64,000 nt of DNA from an uncultured Lachnospiraceae bacterium (GCA_946552115.1 CAMNRH010000006.1:1-64000); one strand, 5' to 3'; counted from the stretch's first letter, positions 52,560 through 63,519 are shown. Notes: generated from the letters alone by a model not told the origin. Program-made: numbers and translations.

Positions 52560-52800
52560 CTGTGACATGATAGCTGTGAAGCGAGAGGTTGCTACATAAT
52601 ATGGTAGGTTTTCCGTGGAGCGAATGTCAAGTTAGGAAACTGGCGACAAGTCACTGTATCACCAATATTCGTTATCGCGCATAAGTAACTGAAAGATAGT
52701 TGTCAGGCACCGATAACGGCGTGTGAGGTTCTCACGACACACACGGGAGAGTGTACAGTCACCGCTTGTCGTACTGAAGTTAAAAGTACGAAAAGGAGGC
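52560..52800 (+). promoter_or_regulatory. Long untranslated leader of S10 operon
   Basis: About 240 bases with no gene. It contains several pairing segments such as GTGTGAGGTTCTCAC (near 52719-52735) and CGATAACGG / CGTTATCG (52665-52720). Bacterial S10 leaders often mediate autogenous control by a ribosomal protein (L4 in E. coli). Such control here is inference. GGAGG precedes rpsJ. Confidence 0.55.
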
Positions 52801-52810
52801 GACTTTTTTT

Positions 52811-53128
52811 ATGGCAAGTCAAGTAATGAGAATCACTTTGAAAGCGTATGACCATCAGTTAGTAGATGCGTCCGCTAAGAAAATCATCGAAACTGTAAAG
52901 AAAAACGGATCACAGGTGAGCGGTCCCGTACCACTTCCGACAAAAAAGGAAGTAGTTACAATTTTGAGAGCCGTTCACAAGTATAAGGATTCCAGAGAGC
53001 AGTTCGAGCAGAGAACTCATAAGAGACTGATCGATATCATCACACCGACCCAGAAGACGGTTGACGCACTGTCAAGACTGGAAATGCCGGCCGGCGTATA
53101 CATTGATATCAAAATGAAAAGCAGGTAA
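52811..53128 (+). CDS. rpsJ: 30S ribosomal protein S10
   Basis: 105 residues. [20 protein letters not shown] and [16 protein letters not shown] are standard S10 motifs. S10 sits in the 30S head and, as NusE, joins antitermination complexes. It is the first gene of the S10 operon after a long leader, with AAGGAGG ahead of the ATG. Confidence 0.97.
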   Translation: MASQVMRITLKAYDHQLVDASAKKIIETVKKNGSQVSGPVPLPTKKEVVTILRAVHKYKDSREQFEQRTHKRLIDIITPTQKTVDALSRLEMPAGVYIDIKMKSR

Positions 53129-53200
53129 ACAGTAGTTCCTATTATTTAGGATGAACGCAGGAGACTTGCGTTCCGCTGTAAATCACAGGAGGTAATTATA

Positions 53201-53875
53201 ATGAAGAAAGCTATTTTAGCGACAAAAGTCGGAATGACTCAAATCTTCAGCGAAGACGGCACGCTTACACCGGTAACGGTTCTTCAGGCAGGACCTTGTG
53301 TAGTAACACAGATTAAGACGGTGGAGAACGACGGTTACAGTGCGGTGCAGGTAGGCTTCGTTGACAAAAAAGAAAAGATTGTGAATAAAGACAAGAGCGG
53401 CAGGAAAGAAACCGTACACCGCCACGGCGTTACAAAGGCTATGCAGGGACATTTTGCAAAGGCCGGCGTATCCGGAAAGAGATTTGTAAGAGAGTTTAAG
53501 CTCGAGGGCGAGTATGAGCTTGCACAGGAAATCAAGGTTGATATTTTTGAGGTCGGAGACAAGGTAGACGCCACTGCAATTTCAAAAGGTAAAGGATTCC
53601 AGGGTGCGATTAAGAGACACAATCAGCACAGAGGACCTATGACACATGGTTCCAAGTTCCACCGTCACGCAGGTTCCAACGGCGCCGCTTCCGATCCGAG
53701 CAAGGTATTCAAGGGAAAGAAGATGCCGGGACAGATGGGAAATAAAAGGATTACAATCCAGAATCTTGAGGTTGTACGCGTAGACGCAGAAAATAATCTT
53801 CTTCTTGTCAGGGGATCTGTACCGGGACCGAAGAAATCTTTAGTAACTATTAAAGAAGCCGTAAAAGCTAACTAG
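53201..53875 (+). CDS. rplC: 50S ribosomal protein L3
   Basis: 224 residues, slightly longer than E. coli L3. [20 protein letters not shown] and [20 protein letters not shown] are hallmarks. L3 binds 23S rRNA near the peptidyl transferase centre and is one of the first proteins assembled. GGAGG precedes the ATG; it is second in the operon. Confidence 0.97.
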   Translation: MKKAILATKVGMTQIFSEDGTLTPVTVLQAGPCVVTQIKTVENDGYSAVQVGFVDKKEKIVNKDKSGRKETVHRHGVTKAMQGHFAKAGVSGKRFVREFKLEGEYELAQEIKVDIFEVGDKVDATAISKGKGFQGAIKRHNQHRGPMTHGSKFHRHAGSNGAASDPSKVFKGKKMPGQMGNKRITIQNLEVVRVDAENNLLLVRGSVPGPKKSLVTIKEAVKAN

Positions 53876-53905
53876 GTTTTTGTTAAGGAAGGAGGAAGAC
53901 TTAAG

Positions 53906-54526
53906 ATGGCAAACGTATCTGTTTATAATATCGAAGGCAAAGAAGTTGGGACAATCGATTTAAGCGATGCGGTATTTGGTGTTGAGGTAAATGAACATCT
54001 TGTACACATGGCGGTTGTGAATCAGCTTGCAAATAAGCGTCAGGGAACACAGAAAGCGAAGACACGTTCTGAAGTTTCCGGCGGCGGAAGAAAACCGTGG
54101 AGACAAAAGGGAACAGGCCATGCAAGGCAGGGTTCCACAAGAGCTCCTCAGTGGACAGGCGGTGGAGTGGTATTTGCCCCGGTTCCGAGAGATTATTCAT
54201 TTAAGATGAACAGGAAAGAAAAAAGAGCTGCGCTTCTGTCAGCGCTCACTTCCAGAGTGGAGGAGAAGAAATTCATCGTAGTTGACGAGCTTGCGTTTGA
54301 GGAAGCAAAGACGAAAAAATTTGCGGCAGTATTAAAGAATCTGGATGTATCAAAAGCATTGGTAGTATTAGAAGACGGCAATACAAATGCCGAGCTGTCT
54401 GCAAGAAATATCGCAGATGTTAAGACGGCGAAGACAAATACAATTAATGTGTATGACATCTTAAAATATGACACAGTGATTGCGACAAAGGCCGCTGTTC
54501 GTGATATCGAGGAGGTGTACGCATAA
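53906..54526 (+). CDS. rplD: 50S ribosomal protein L4
   Basis: 206 residues. The exit-tunnel loop is visible as [20 protein letters not shown]. In E. coli L4 also represses its own operon. Its stop overlaps the L23 start by one base (TAATG). Confidence 0.97.
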   Translation: MANVSVYNIEGKEVGTIDLSDAVFGVEVNEHLVHMAVVNQLANKRQGTQKAKTRSEVSGGGRKPWRQKGTGHARQGSTRAPQWTGGGVVFAPVPRDYSFKMNRKEKRAALLSALTSRVEEKKFIVVDELAFEEAKTKKFAAVLKNLDVSKALVVLEDGNTNAELSARNIADVKTAKTNTINVYDILKYDTVIATKAAVRDIEEVYA

Positions 54527-54831
54527 TGGCTAACGTTCAATATTATGATGTAATCCTTAAGCCGGTTATAACGGAAAAGAGTATGGAGCTTATGGGAGAA
54601 AAGAAATATACTTTCTTAGTACATCCGGAAGCTACAAAGACACAGGTGAAAGAAGCTGTTGAAAAGATGTTCGAAGGAACAAAGGTCAAAAGCGTTAATA
54701 CGATAAATCTTGACGGTAAGAAAAAGAGAGTCCGCGGCACGTATAAGTTCGGAAGAACGGCTAAGACGAAAAAGGCTGTTGTCCAGCTTACCGCTGACAG
54801 CAAGGATATTGAGATTTTCGAGGGACTGTAA
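54526..54831 (+). CDS. rplW: 50S ribosomal protein L23
   Basis: 101 residues. [20 protein letters not shown] is the conserved start. L23 lines the exit tunnel mouth and docks trigger factor and SRP. The ATG overlaps the L4 stop by one base. Confidence 0.96.
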   Translation: MANVQYYDVILKPVITEKSMELMGEKKYTFLVHPEATKTQVKEAVEKMFEGTKVKSVNTINLDGKKKRVRGTYKFGRTAKTKKAVVQLTADSKDIEIFEGL

Positions 54832-54855
54832 ATTGTATTGAAAGGAGAAGCAATC

Positions 54856-55698
54856 ATGGGAATTAAAACATATCGCCCATATACGCCTTCCAGAAGACAG
54901 ATGACCGGATCTGATTTCAAGGAAATCACAAAGACGACTCCGGAAAAATCTCTGTTAGCTCCGAAGAGCAGACAGGCAGGACGTAATAATCAGGGGAAAA
55001 TTACTGTTAGACACCGCGGAGGCGGAACTAAGAAGCAATATAGAATTATTGATTTTAAGAGAAGAAAAGACGGGATACCGGCTAAAGTAATCGGTATTGA
55101 GTATGATCCGAACCGTTCGGCAAATATTGCGCTTATTTGCTATGAGGACGGCGAGAAAGCTTACATTCTTGCGCCGGAGGGACTTAAGGACGGCATGAAA
55201 GTTATGAACGGAGCGGAGGCCGAGGTAAGAGTGGGAAATTGTCTTCCGCTTTCAGAGATTCCGGTGGGTACACAGATTCATAACATCGAGCTTCACCCCG
55301 GAAAGGGCGGGCAGATGGTTCGTTCGGCCGGAAACAGTGCGCAGCTTATGGCAAAAGAAGGAAAGTATGCGACATTAAGACTTCCGTCAGGCGAGATGAG
55401 AATGGTTCCGATTGCCTGCAGAGCTTCTGTAGGAGTTGTAGGAAACGGCGACCACAACCTGATTAATATCGGCAAAGCGGGCCGCAAGCGCCATATGGGT
55501 ATCAGGCCGACAGTGCGCGGTTCTGTTATGAACCCGAATGACCATCCGCACGGCGGCGGCGAGGGTAAGACCGGAATCGGACGTCCGGGTCCGTGTACAC
55601 CTTGGGGTAAACCGGCACTTGGCCTTAAGACCAGGAAGAAGAATAAGATTTCTAACAAGATGATTGTAAGAAGACGAGATGGCAGAGCGATTAAATAG
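54856..55698 (+). CDS. rplB: 50S ribosomal protein L2
   Basis: 280 residues. [20 protein letters not shown] at the start, and [18 protein letters not shown] with the conserved histidine near the peptidyl transferase centre. The start at 54856 follows GAAAGGAG; an ATG at 54838... lies in the leader and is not needed. Confidence 0.97.
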   Translation: MGIKTYRPYTPSRRQMTGSDFKEITKTTPEKSLLAPKSRQAGRNNQGKITVRHRGGGTKKQYRIIDFKRRKDGIPAKVIGIEYDPNRSANIALICYEDGEKAYILAPEGLKDGMKVMNGAEAEVRVGNCLPLSEIPVGTQIHNIELHPGKGGQMVRSAGNSAQLMAKEGKYATLRLPSGEMRMVPIACRASVGVVGNGDHNLINIGKAGRKRHMGIRPTVRGSVMNPNDHPHGGGEGKTGIGRPGPCTPWGKPALGLKTRKKNKISNKMIVRRRDGRAIK

Positions 55699-55721
55699 TT
55701 TCGAGGAGGAGGTTAACTTAT

Positions 55722-56003
55722 ATGGCACGTTCAATTAAAAAAGGACCATTCGCAGATGCAAGCCTGCTTAAAAAGATTGATGCTATGAACGCTTCCGGTG
55801 ACAAGTCCGTAATTAAGACATGGTCACGCCGTTCTACAATTTTTCCAAGCATGGTTGGACATACAATTGCCGTTCACGACGGAAGAAAGCATGTACCTGT
55901 ATACGTAACAGAGGATATGGTTGGACACAAGCTCGGCGAGTTTGTCGCTACCAGAACATACAGAGGACATGGAAAAGACGAAAAGAAATCAAGAGTTAGA
56001 TAA
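55722..56003 (+). CDS. rpsS: 30S ribosomal protein S19
   Basis: 93 residues. [20 protein letters not shown] and [20 protein letters not shown] are diagnostic. S19 lies at the top of the 30S head with S13. Spaced normally after rplB with GAGGAGG. Confidence 0.97.
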   Translation: MARSIKKGPFADASLLKKIDAMNASGDKSVIKTWSRRSTIFPSMVGHTIAVHDGRKHVPVYVTEDMVGHKLGEFVATRTYRGHGKDEKKSRVR

Positions 56004-56029
56004 TTACATTGTGAAAGGAGGGTTCATCC

Positions 56030-56416
56030 GTGGCTAAAGGACACAGATCCCAGATTAAGAGAGAAAGAAATGCGAACAAAGATACAAGACCTTCTGCTAA
56101 GTTATCTTACGCAAGAGTTTCTGTTCAGAAAGCATGCTTCGTATTGGATGCCATCAGAGGTAAGGATGTGACTACAGCGCTTGGTATTTTGACATATAAT
56201 CCAAGATATGCTTCTGGATTAATAAAGAAATTATTACAGTCAGCAATTGCAAATGCTGAGAACAATAACGGTATGAATGCTGAGAATCTTTATATTGCAG
56301 AGGCTTATGCGAACAAAGGACCAACAATGAAGAGAATCAGACCTAGAGCACAGGGAAGAGCTTACAGGATCGAAAAGAGAATGAGCCATATTACACTTGT
56401 GCTTGATGAAAGATAA
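56030..56416 (+). CDS. rplV: 50S ribosomal protein L22
   Basis: 128 residues from a GTG start with AAAGGAGGG upstream. The tunnel hairpin region is [21 protein letters not shown]22 forms the tunnel constriction with L4 and can carry macrolide-resistance changes; the loop looks normal here. Confidence 0.96.
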   Translation: MAKGHRSQIKRERNANKDTRPSAKLSYARVSVQKACFVLDAIRGKDVTTALGILTYNPRYASGLIKKLLQSAIANAENNNGMNAENLYIAEAYANKGPTMKRIRPRAQGRAYRIEKRMSHITLVLDER

Positions 56417-56427
56417 GGAGGGCAATC

Positions 56428-57081
56428 ATGGGACAGAAAGTTAATCCTCATGGCTTAAGAGTCGGCGTTATCAAAGACTGGGACTCCAGATGGTATGCAG
56501 AAAAAGATTTCGCAGATTACTTAGTAGAAGACCATGAAATCAGAACGTATCTTAAAAAGAGATTATACAGTGCCGGTGTTTCTAAAATTGAGATAGAGAG
56601 AGCATCCGACCGTGTAAAAATTGCTATTCACACAGCAAAGCCCGGTGTTGTAATCGGTAAGGGCGGAGCAGAGATAGAAAAAGTAAAAGGTGAGCTTAAG
56701 AAATTTACTGACAAGAAGCTAATTGTTGACATCAAAGAAATCAAAAGACCGGATAAAGACGCTCAATTAGTAGCAGAAAATATTGCACTGCAGCTTGAAA
56801 ATCGTATCTCCTTCAGACGTGCGATGAAGTCTTGTATGTCAAGGACGATGAAATCAGGAGCACTTGGCGTTAAGACTTCCGTATCAGGACGTCTTGGCGG
56901 AGCCGATATGGCTCGTACAGAGTTCTACAGCGAGGGTACGATTCCTCTTCAGACATTGAGAGCAGACATTGACTACGGATTCGCTGAGGCTGACACAACT
57001 TACGGAAAAGTTGGTGTTAAGGTATGGATCTATAAAGGCGAAGTTCTTCCGGAAAAAGCAGCAAAGGAAGGAGAGAGATAA
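56428..57081 (+). CDS. rpsC: 30S ribosomal protein S3
   Basis: 217 residues. [20 protein letters not shown] starts it; the KH domain GXXG is in [16 protein letters not shown]3 lines the mRNA entry channel and has helicase activity with S4 and S5. Confidence 0.97.
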   Translation: MGQKVNPHGLRVGVIKDWDSRWYAEKDFADYLVEDHEIRTYLKKRLYSAGVSKIEIERASDRVKIAIHTAKPGVVIGKGGAEIEKVKGELKKFTDKKLIVDIKEIKRPDKDAQLVAENIALQLENRISFRRAMKSCMSRTMKSGALGVKTSVSGRLGGADMARTEFYSEGTIPLQTLRADIDYGFAEADTTYGKVGVKVWIYKGEVLPEKAAKEGER

Positions 57082-57084
57082 ATC

Positions 57085-57522
57085 ATGTTAATGCCAAAAA
57101 GAGTAAAACGTCGTAAACAATTCCGTGGTTCCATGAAAGGAAAAGCACTTCGTGGAAATCAGATTACAAACGGTGAATATGGTATTATTGCAACGGAGCC
57201 ATGCTGGATTAAATCAAATCAGATTGAGGCTGCCCGTGTCGCTATGACACGTTATATCAAGCGTGGCGGTAAGGTATGGATTAAAATATTCCCGGATAAA
57301 CCTGTAACTACGAAACCAGCTGAGACACGTATGGGTTCTGGTAAAGGATCCTTAGAGTACTGGGTAGCAGTTGTAAAGCCAGGCCGCGTAATGTTTGAGA
57401 TCGCGGGTGTATCAGAGGAAGTGGCAAAGGAAGCTCTTCGTCTTGCAACACACAAGCTGCCCTGTAAATGTAAAATAGTTTCTCGCGCAGACTTAGAAGG
57501 CGGTGATAACAGTGAAAATTAG
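57085..57522 (+). CDS. rplP: 50S ribosomal protein L16
   Basis: 145 residues. [20 protein letters not shown] start and [20 protein letters not shown] are typical. L16 contacts the A-site tRNA. It begins three bases after the S3 stop and overlaps the L29 gene. Confidence 0.97.
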   Translation: MLMPKRVKRRKQFRGSMKGKALRGNQITNGEYGIIATEPCWIKSNQIEAARVAMTRYIKRGGKVWIKIFPDKPVTTKPAETRMGSGKGSLEYWVAVVKPGRVMFEIAGVSEEVAKEALRLATHKLPCKCKIVSRADLEGGDNSEN

Positions 57523-57715
57523 TGCATTTGTAGAAGATTTAAAAACAAAATCAGCTGCAGAGCTGAACGAAGAATTAGTAGCTGCTAAAAAGGAACTTTT
57601 TAATTTAAGATTCCAGAACGCAACGAATCAGTTAGACAATACAAGCAGAATTAAAGAAGTAAGAAGAAATATTGCCAGAATCCAGACCGTGATTACGGCA
57701 AAGGGAAAGGAGTAA
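57512..57715 (+). CDS. rpmC: 50S ribosomal protein L29
   Basis: 67 residues from GTG at 57512, overlapping the L16 gene by 11 bases; GAAGGCGGTG provides the ribosome-binding site. [20 protein letters not shown] is the L29 core. It binds beside the tunnel exit with L23. Confidence 0.95.
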   Translation: MKISAFVEDLKTKSAAELNEELVAAKKELFNLRFQNATNQLDNTSRIKEVRRNIARIQTVITAKGKE

Positions 57716-57719
57716 CGCT

Positions 57720-57974
57720 ATGGAAAGAAATCTTAGGAAGACCCGTGTTGGTAAGGTTGTCAGCAATAAAATGGATAAGACCATAGTAGTTGCTGTTGAA
57801 GATCATGTAAAACATCCGCTTTACAAAAAGATTGTAAAGAGAACCTATAAGTTAAAAGCACATGATGAGGCAAATGAGTGCAACATTGGCGATAAGGTAA
57901 GAGTTATGGAGACAAGGCCGTTATCTAAGGATAAGAGATGGAGACTTGTCGAAGTTATGGAAAAAGTGAAATAA
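57720..57974 (+). CDS. rpsQ: 30S ribosomal protein S17
   Basis: 84 residues. [20 protein letters not shown] and [20 protein letters not shown] are standard. S17 is a primary 16S rRNA-binding protein of OB fold, four bases after rpmC. Confidence 0.97.
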   Translation: MERNLRKTRVGKVVSNKMDKTIVVAVEDHVKHPLYKKIVKRTYKLKAHDEANECNIGDKVRVMETRPLSKDKRWRLVEVMEKVK

Positions 57975-57993
57975 TATAAGGAGGGAAACCTGC

Positions 57994-58362
57994 ATGATAC
58001 AGCAAGAAAGCAGACTGAAAGTGGCAGATAACACAGGTGCAAAAGAGTTACTGTGTATCCGTGTACTTGGCGGCTCAACAAGAAGATACGCAAGTATCGG
58101 CGACATCATTGTTGCGACTGTTAAAGATGCAACACCAGGCGGCGTTGTTAAAAAAGGCGATGTAGTAAAGGCTGTAGTTGTCCGTACCGTAAAGAGTACG
58201 CGCCGTAAGGACGGTTCTTATATCCGTTTTGACGAGAATGCCGCTGTCATTATAAAAGACGATAAGACACCAAGAGGAACCCGTATTTTCGGGCCTGTAG
58301 CAAGAGAGCTTCGTGATAAGCAGTTCATGAGAATTGTATCCCTGGCTCCGGAAGTGTTATAA
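57994..58362 (+). CDS. rplN: 50S ribosomal protein L14
   Basis: 122 residues. [20 protein letters not shown] is the signature start. L14 forms an intersubunit bridge and binds ribosome silencing factor. GGAGGG precedes the ATG. Confidence 0.97.
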   Translation: MIQQESRLKVADNTGAKELLCIRVLGGSTRRYASIGDIIVATVKDATPGGVVKKGDVVKAVVVRTVKSTRRKDGSYIRFDENAAVIIKDDKTPRGTRIFGPVARELRDKQFMRIVSLAPEVL

Positions 58363-58376
58363 GGAGGTGCTTTAAG

Positions 58377-58688
58377 ATGTCAATGGAAAAAATTAAAAAG
58401 GGTGATACCGTTAAGGTGATTGCCGGAAAAGATAAAGATAAAGAAAGTAAAGTTATCGCTGTAGACAAGAAGAACGGCAGAGTATATGTCGAGGGTGTGA
58501 ATATGGTTACAAAGCATACCAAACCAAGCGCTGCCAATCAGAACGGAGGAATCGTTCATCAGGAAGGGCCTATTGATGCCTCTAACGTAATGTATGTGCA
58601 CAAAGGCAAAGCTACAAGAGTAGGAATTAAAATGGACGGCGATAAGAAAGTACGTTACGCAAAATCAACAGGTGAAGTTATTGATTAA
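58377..58688 (+). CDS. rplX: 50S ribosomal protein L24
   Basis: 103 residues with a KOW motif, [21 protein letters not shown]24 starts 50S assembly. The ATG at 58377 follows GGAGGTG; an ATG two codons later is an alternative. Confidence 0.96.
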   Translation: MSMEKIKKGDTVKVIAGKDKDKESKVIAVDKKNGRVYVEGVNMVTKHTKPSAANQNGGIVHQEGPIDASNVMYVHKGKATRVGIKMDGDKKVRYAKSTGEVID

Positions 58689-58711
58689 TTAGAGGAAGGA
58701 GGTTCAAGGCT

Positions 58712-59251
58712 TTGAGTAGACTGAAAGAACAGTACCAGAATGAAATCGTGGATGCTATGACGAAGAAATTTGGTTATAAGAATATTATGGAAGTGCCGAA
58801 GCTTGATAAGGTTGTAATCAACATGGGTGTCGGCGAAGCAAAAGACAATGCAAAGCTTTTAGATTCAGCAGTTGCTGATCTTGAGAAGATTACAGGACAG
58901 AAAGCCGTAATCTGTAAGGCAAAGAAGTCCGTTGCCAACTTTAAGCTGAGAGAAGGTATGTCAATCGGCTGTAAAGTTACTTTAAGAGGCGAGAAGATGT
59001 ATGAATTCGTTGACCGTCTGATTAATCTTGCGCTGCCTCGTGTACGTGACTTCAGAGGAGTGAATCCGAACGCATTTGACGGAAGAGGAAATTACGCCCT
59101 TGGTATTAAAGAGCAGCTGATTTTCCCTGAGATTGAGTATGATAAGGTAGACAAGGTAAGAGGTATGGACGTTATCTTTGTTACAACAGCGAAAACAGAC
59201 GAAGAGGCCCGTGAGCTGCTTAAACAGTTCAACATGCCGTTTACAAAATAA
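58712..59251 (+). CDS. rplE: 50S ribosomal protein L5
   Basis: 179 residues from a TTG start, nine bases after [25 protein letters not shown] and [17 protein letters not shown] are diagnostic. L5 binds 5S rRNA and contacts P-site tRNA. Confidence 0.96.
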   Translation: MSRLKEQYQNEIVDAMTKKFGYKNIMEVPKLDKVVINMGVGEAKDNAKLLDSAVADLEKITGQKAVICKAKKSVANFKLREGMSIGCKVTLRGEKMYEFVDRLINLALPRVRDFRGVNPNAFDGRGNYALGIKEQLIFPEIEYDKVDKVRGMDVIFVTTAKTDEEARELLKQFNMPFTK

Positions 59252-59262
59252 GGAGGTAAATT

Positions 59263-59448
59263 ATGGCTAAGACAGCAATGAAAGTAAAACAGCAGCGCAG
59301 GCAGAAATTCTCCACAAGAGAGTACAGCCGCTGCAGAATTTGCGGACGTCCGCACGCATATTTGAGAAAATATGGAATCTGCCGTGTTTGCTTCCGTGAA
59401 CTGGCGTACAAAGGACAGATCCCAGGCGTTAAGAAATCAAGTTGGTAG
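59263..59448 (+). CDS. rpsZ: 30S ribosomal protein S14, zinc-binding type
   Basis: 61 residues, the short zinc-ribbon S14. Cysteines are in CRICGRPH and CRVCFREL. The zinc-free S14 is longer, about 100 residues. GGAGG precedes the ATG. It is followed by an unusual 165-base gap before rpsH. Confidence 0.97.
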   Translation: MAKTAMKVKQQRRQKFSTREYSRCRICGRPHAYLRKYGICRVCFRELAYKGQIPGVKKSSW

Positions 59449-59453
59449 GCACT

Positions 59454-59572
59454 GAACACTTGGCGAGGCCAAGCGTCAGCGCCGGCCGAGTCTAGTGAGA
59501 AGGCCGCTCCCAAGCGTTAGTGAAGCCGAGCCGGAGGCGAAAGCTGAACTTAGGCGCACGGAGCCTGTTCCG
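59454..59572 (+). repeat. GC-rich repeat-like insert between S14 and S8 genes
   Basis: A GC-rich, non-coding block starting with hairpin CTTGG-CGAGG-CCAAG (59459-59473). AAGCGTCAGCGCCGGCCGAG (from 59471) recurs imperfectly as AAGCGTTAGTGAAGCCGAG (from 59512), a 41-base period. Base content is unlike the neighbouring ribosomal genes. A small TTATAAG/CTTATAA stem follows just before the rpsH ribosome-binding site. Confidence 0.65.
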
Positions 59573-59613
59573 TTATAAGAAACCTTATAAAAGAAAAAGG
59601 AGGAAAACGATTC

Positions 59614-60015
59614 ATGACCATGAGTGATCCAATTGCAGATATGCTTACAAGAATCCGTAATGCAAATACTGCGAAACATGATACAGTAGATGTGCCTTCA
59701 TCCAAAATGAAGCTTGCTATCGCAAAAATCCTGTTAGATGAAGGCTATATCGAGAAATATGATCTCGTTGAAGACGGCGTATTTAAGACCATCCATATTA
59801 CATTAAAGTATGGTGTGGATAAGAATGAAAAGGTTATTACAGGGCTTAAGAGGATTTCCAAGCCGGGTCTCCGCGTATACGCGGGCAGTGCAGATGTCCC
59901 GAAGGTATTCGGCGGACTGGGTACGGCAATTATTTCAACAAACCAGGGTGTAATTACCGACAAAGAAGCAAGAAAGCTCGGCGTAGGCGGAGAGGTACTG
60001 TGCTATATTTGGTAA
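59614..60015 (+). CDS. rpsH: 30S ribosomal protein S8
   Basis: 133 residues. [20 protein letters not shown] is the conserved start, and [20 protein letters not shown] the usual C-terminus. S8 binds 16S rRNA helix 21 and represses the spc operon in E. coli. AAAGGAGG lies ahead of the ATG, past the GC-rich insert. Confidence 0.97.
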   Translation: MTMSDPIADMLTRIRNANTAKHDTVDVPSSKMKLAIAKILLDEGYIEKYDLVEDGVFKTIHITLKYGVDKNEKVITGLKRISKPGLRVYAGSADVPKVFGGLGTAIISTNQGVITDKEARKLGVGGEVLCYIW

Positions 60016-60073
60016 CTGAAAACAGAATGAACACAGATTCATTCCGAGAATTTAAGTTAAGGAGGATTTGGCA

Positions 60074-60616
60074 ATGTCACGTATAGGAAGACTGCCGGTC
60101 GCAATTCCGGCAGACGTAACTGTTGTGGTTGCAGAAAATAATAAAGTGACTGTGAAAGGTCCGAAAGGAACGCTCGAAAGAGAACTTCCATCGGAGATGG
60201 AGATTAAAGCAGAGGGTGCAGAGGTCGTTGTAACAAGACCGAATGATTTGAAAAGGATGAAATCCCTGCACGGCCTTACAAGAACACTGATTAACAATAT
60301 GGTAATCGGCGTATCCAAAGGATATGAGAAGGTTCTCGAGGTAAACGGTGTCGGATACAGAGCTGCAAAGTCCGGAAACAAGCTGACACTGAATCTCGGA
60401 TACTCTCATCCGGTTGAGATGATTGATCCGGAAGGTCTGGAAGTGGTTGTGGAAGGACAAAATAAGATTATCGTAAAAGGTATTGATAAAGAAAAAGTAG
60501 GCCAGTATGCGGCTGAAATCAGAGATAAGAGAAGACCGGAGCCATATAAGGGCAAGGGTATCAAGTATGCTGATGAAGTGATTAGGCGTAAAGTCGGTAA
60601 GACTGGTAAGAAATAA
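60074..60616 (+). CDS. rplF: 50S ribosomal protein L6
   Basis: 180 residues. [20 protein letters not shown] and [20 protein letters not shown] are signatures. L6 lies near the factor-binding site and sarcin-ricin loop. The ATG at 60074 is eight bases from AAGGAGG. Confidence 0.97.
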   Translation: MSRIGRLPVAIPADVTVVVAENNKVTVKGPKGTLERELPSEMEIKAEGAEVVVTRPNDLKRMKSLHGLTRTLINNMVIGVSKGYEKVLEVNGVGYRAAKSGNKLTLNLGYSHPVEMIDPEGLEVVVEGQNKIIVKGIDKEKVGQYAAEIRDKRRPEPYKGKGIKYADEVIRRKVGKTGKK

Positions 60617-60633
60617 GAAAGGAGAGTGTAAAA

Positions 60634-61002
60634 ATGGTTAGCAAAAAATCAAGAAGTGTTGTTCGTGTTAATAAGCACAAAAAATTACGTAACCGTTTGA
60701 GCGGTACTGCCGAGTGTCCTCGTTTGGCAGTGTTTAGAAGCAACAATCATATGTATGCTCAGATTATTGATGATACAGCCCAGAATACACTGGTTTCCGC
60801 TTCCACTCTTCAGAAAGACGTGAAAGCGAATTTAGAGAAGACCAACAATGTTGAGGCAGCGGCGTATTTAGGAAAAGTGATTGCAGAAAAAGCGATTGAA
60901 AAAGGTATTAAGGATGTTGTCTTTGACAGAGGCGGCTTCATATATCAGGGTAAGATTCAGGCATTAGCAGACGCAGCTAGAGAAGCTGGGTTGAATTTCT
61001 AG
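60634..61002 (+). CDS. rplR: 50S ribosomal protein L18
   Basis: 122 residues. [20 protein letters not shown] and [20 protein letters not shown] are diagnostic. L18 binds 5S rRNA with L5. GAAAGGAG precedes the ATG. Confidence 0.97.
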   Translation: MVSKKSRSVVRVNKHKKLRNRLSGTAECPRLAVFRSNNHMYAQIIDDTAQNTLVSASTLQKDVKANLEKTNNVEAAAYLGKVIAEKAIEKGIKDVVFDRGGFIYQGKIQALADAAREAGLNF

Positions 61003-61016
61003 GAGGAGGAGCACAC

Positions 61017-61526
61017 ATGAAACAAGAACGTATTGATGCTAGTCAGTTAGAGTTAAATGAAAAAGTAGTGTCAATTAAGCGTGTAACCAAAGTTGTTAAG
61101 GGTGGCCGTAATATGAGATTCACAGCTTTAGTAGTTGTCGGTGATGGAAACGGCCATGTTGGTGCAGGTTTAGGAAAGGCTACAGAAATTCCGGAGGCAA
61201 TCCGCAAGGGAAAAGAGGATGCGGCTAAAAATCTTATCACTGTAGCGTTAGACGAGAGTGAAAGTATAACACATGATTTTATCGGTAAATTCGGAGGAGC
61301 TTCTGTACTTCTTAAGAAGGCTCCGGAAGGTACCGGAGTTATCGCCGGGGGTCCGGCACGTGCCGTAATCGAGATGGCAGGAATTAAGAATATTCGTACG
61401 AAATCTCTTGGTTCCAACAACAAGCAGAATGTTGTCCTGGCTACTATTGATGGTTTACGTCAGATTAAAACCCCGGAGGAGGTAGCAAAGCTTCGCGGTA
61501 AATCTGTTGAAGAGATCTTAGGCTAA
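61017..61526 (+). CDS. rpsE: 30S ribosomal protein S5
   Basis: 169 residues. [20 protein letters not shown] and [20 protein letters not shown] are the double-stranded RNA-binding region; [17 protein letters not shown] is in the C-terminal part. S5 affects decoding accuracy and spectinomycin sensitivity. Confidence 0.97.
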   Translation: MKQERIDASQLELNEKVVSIKRVTKVVKGGRNMRFTALVVVGDGNGHVGAGLGKATEIPEAIRKGKEDAAKNLITVALDESESITHDFIGKFGGASVLLKKAPEGTGVIAGGPARAVIEMAGIKNIRTKSLGSNNKQNVVLATIDGLRQIKTPEEVAKLRGKSVEEILG

Positions 61527-61541
61527 GGAGGTAGATAAGAG

Positions 61542-61721
61542 ATGGCAAACTTAAAAGTCACGTTAGTAAAATCTACGATTGGTGCTGTGCCGAAGCATAA
61601 GAAAACTGTAGAAGCATTAGGCTTGAGGAAATTAAATAAAACAGTTGAATTGCCGGATAATGCAGCAACGAGAGGTATGATTAAACAGGTAGAGCACCTG
61701 GTAAAGGTAGAAGAAGCGTAA
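61542..61721 (+). CDS. rpmD: 50S ribosomal protein L30
   Basis: A 59-residue protein: MANLKVTLVKSTIGAVPKHK and the AATRGMIKQVEHLVKVEE end are typical L30. It lies between rpsE and rplO as usual in Firmicutes. AAGGAGGT precedes the ATG. Confidence 0.96.
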   Translation: MANLKVTLVKSTIGAVPKHKKTVEALGLRKLNKTVELPDNAATRGMIKQVEHLVKVEEA

Positions 61722-61751
61722 AGATTAGAATTCAGAGAAGGAGGTGTCACA

Positions 61752-62192
61752 ATGGATTTATCAAACTTAAGACCTGCTGACGGAGCAAAACAGAATGATA
61801 ATTTCAGAAGAGGACGCGGACATGGTTCTGGGAATGGCAAGACAGCCGGCAAGGGACATAAAGGCCAGAAGGCTCGTTCCGGCGGAGCAAGACCAGGTTT
61901 TGAAGGCGGTCAGATGCCGTTATATAGAAGAATACCAAAAAGAGGATTTACAAACAGAAATTCCAAAGATATTGTTGGTATCAATGTAAGCGCTCTTGAA
62001 GTATTTGATAATGATGCGGTTGTTTCTGTAGAGACATTGCTTGAGCAGGGTATTATTAAGAATGCAAGAGACGGTGTTAAGATTCTTGGAAACGGCGAAC
62101 TTACGAAAAAGCTTACTGTTCAGGCAAATGCGTTCAGTGCAGGCGCTGCAGCCAAGATTGAGGCGTTAGGTGGAAAAGCAGAGGTGATCTAA
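61752..62192 (+). CDS. rplO: 50S ribosomal protein L15
   Basis: 146 residues. The extended N-terminus [20 protein letters not shown] threads into 23S rRNA. The C-terminal globular part ends GGKAEVI. Its stop overlaps the secY start by one base (TAATG). Confidence 0.97.
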   Translation: MDLSNLRPADGAKQNDNFRRGRGHGSGNGKTAGKGHKGQKARSGGARPGFEGGQMPLYRRIPKRGFTNRNSKDIVGINVSALEVFDNDAVVSVETLLEQGIIKNARDGVKILGNGELTKKLTVQANAFSAGAAAKIEALGGKAEVI

Positions 62193-63508
62193 TGTTAGAA
62201 ACGTTCCGAAGGGCATGGGGGATTAAAGATATCCGTAAAAAGATCGGATATACGTTTTTGATGTTAATCGTGATAAGATTAGGATCTCAGCTGCCGACAC
62301 CGGGAGTCAATTCAAAATATATTCAGGACTTTTTTGCACAGAATTCCGGGGAAGCGTTTAATCTGTTTAACGCTTTCACCGGCGGTTCTTTTGAACAGAT
62401 GTCCGTATTCGCTTTAAGTATCACCCCGTATATTACATCTTCCATTATTATGCAGCTTCTTACGATTGCAATTCCCAAGCTTGAGGATATGCAAAAGGAA
62501 GGAGAGGACGGAAGAAAGAAAATTGTGGCAATTACAAGATATTTGACAGTGGGACTTGCACTCATCGAGTCCACGGCGATGGCAGTGGGATTCGGACGTC
62601 AGGGACTTCTGGTAGAATATAATTTTGTAAATGCGGCGATTGTAGTTCTCACGCTGACGGCGGGCTCCGCTTTCCTGATGTGGATTGGCGAAAGAATTAC
62701 GGAAAAAGGTGTGGGCAACGGTATTTCTATCGTGTTGGTAATCAATATTGTCTCACGTATACCAAGTGATATGGCAAGCCTTTTTGAACAGTTCGTAAAA
62801 GGAAAGAGTATTGCCTCAGGAGGACTTGCGGTTGTTATTATTCTTGCGATTATTATTGTGCTGGTAGTGTTTGTCGTTATTCTTCAGGACGGCGAAAGAC
62901 GTATTGCGGTACAGTACTCTCAAAAGGTAGTCGGAAGAAAGACCTACGGCGGACAGTCGACGCACATTCCGCTTAAAGTGAATACCGCCGGAGTTATTCC
63001 GATTATTTTTGCGTCCTCACTCATGCAGTTTCCGATCGTAATTGCATCTTTCCTTGGAAAAGGAAATGGAACAGGCGTTGGAAGTGAAATTTTAAGGGGT
63101 ATGAATCAGGGGAACTGGTGTAATCCCAATAACCTTAAATATACGTGGGGACTTGTCGTCTATATTCTTTTGACTGTATTTTTTGCTTATTTCTATACGT
63201 CTATTACTTTTAATCCGTTAGAGATTGCAAATAATATGAAGAAGAACGGCGGCTTTGTCCCAGGTATCAGACCGGGCAGACCAACGGTTGAGTATTTGAC
63301 ACGGATATTAAAATATATCATTTTCATCGGCGCCTGCGGCCTTGTTCTGATACAGGTGGTTCCGATATTCTTTAACGGCTGGCTCGGAGCGAGCGTGTCC
63401 TTTGGCGGAACGTCGCTTATTATTATCGTCAGCGTAATATTGGAGACTCTGAAGCAGATAGAATCCCAGATGCTTGTGCGTAACTATAAGGGATTTTTAA
63501 ATAGCTAA
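62192..63508 (+). CDS. secY: Preprotein translocase subunit SecY
   Basis: A 438-residue channel subunit with ten membrane helices. GSQLPTPGVNSKYIQDFF near the start, SITPYITSSIIMQLL (helix 2, lateral gate) and VNTAGVIPIIFASSLMQFP are signatures. It forms SecYEG for protein export. It begins at the rplO stop, the usual spc-operon order. Confidence 0.97.
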   Translation: MLETFRRAWGIKDIRKKIGYTFLMLIVIRLGSQLPTPGVNSKYIQDFFAQNSGEAFNLFNAFTGGSFEQMSVFALSITPYITSSIIMQLLTIAIPKLEDMQKEGEDGRKKIVAITRYLTVGLALIESTAMAVGFGRQGLLVEYNFVNAAIVVLTLTAGSAFLMWIGERITEKGVGNGISIVLVINIVSRIPSDMASLFEQFVKGKSIASGGLAVVIILAIIIVLVVFVVILQDGERRIAVQYSQKVVGRKTYGGQSTHIPLKVNTAGVIPIIFASSLMQFPIVIASFLGKGNGTGVGSEILRGMNQGNWCNPNNLKYTWGLVVYILLTVFFAYFYTSITFNPLEIANNMKKNGGFVPGIRPGRPTVEYLTRILKYIIFIGACGLVLIQVVPIFFNGWLGASVSFGGTSLIIIVSVILETLKQIESQMLVRNYKGFLNS

Positions 63509-63519
63509 GCAAAAGGAAC

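Noticed and set aside
52811-63508. Missing ribosomal genes in the S10-spc operon
   Set aside because: L30 seemed absent at first, but a 59-residue gene at 61542-61721 supplies it, and the order is otherwise complete.
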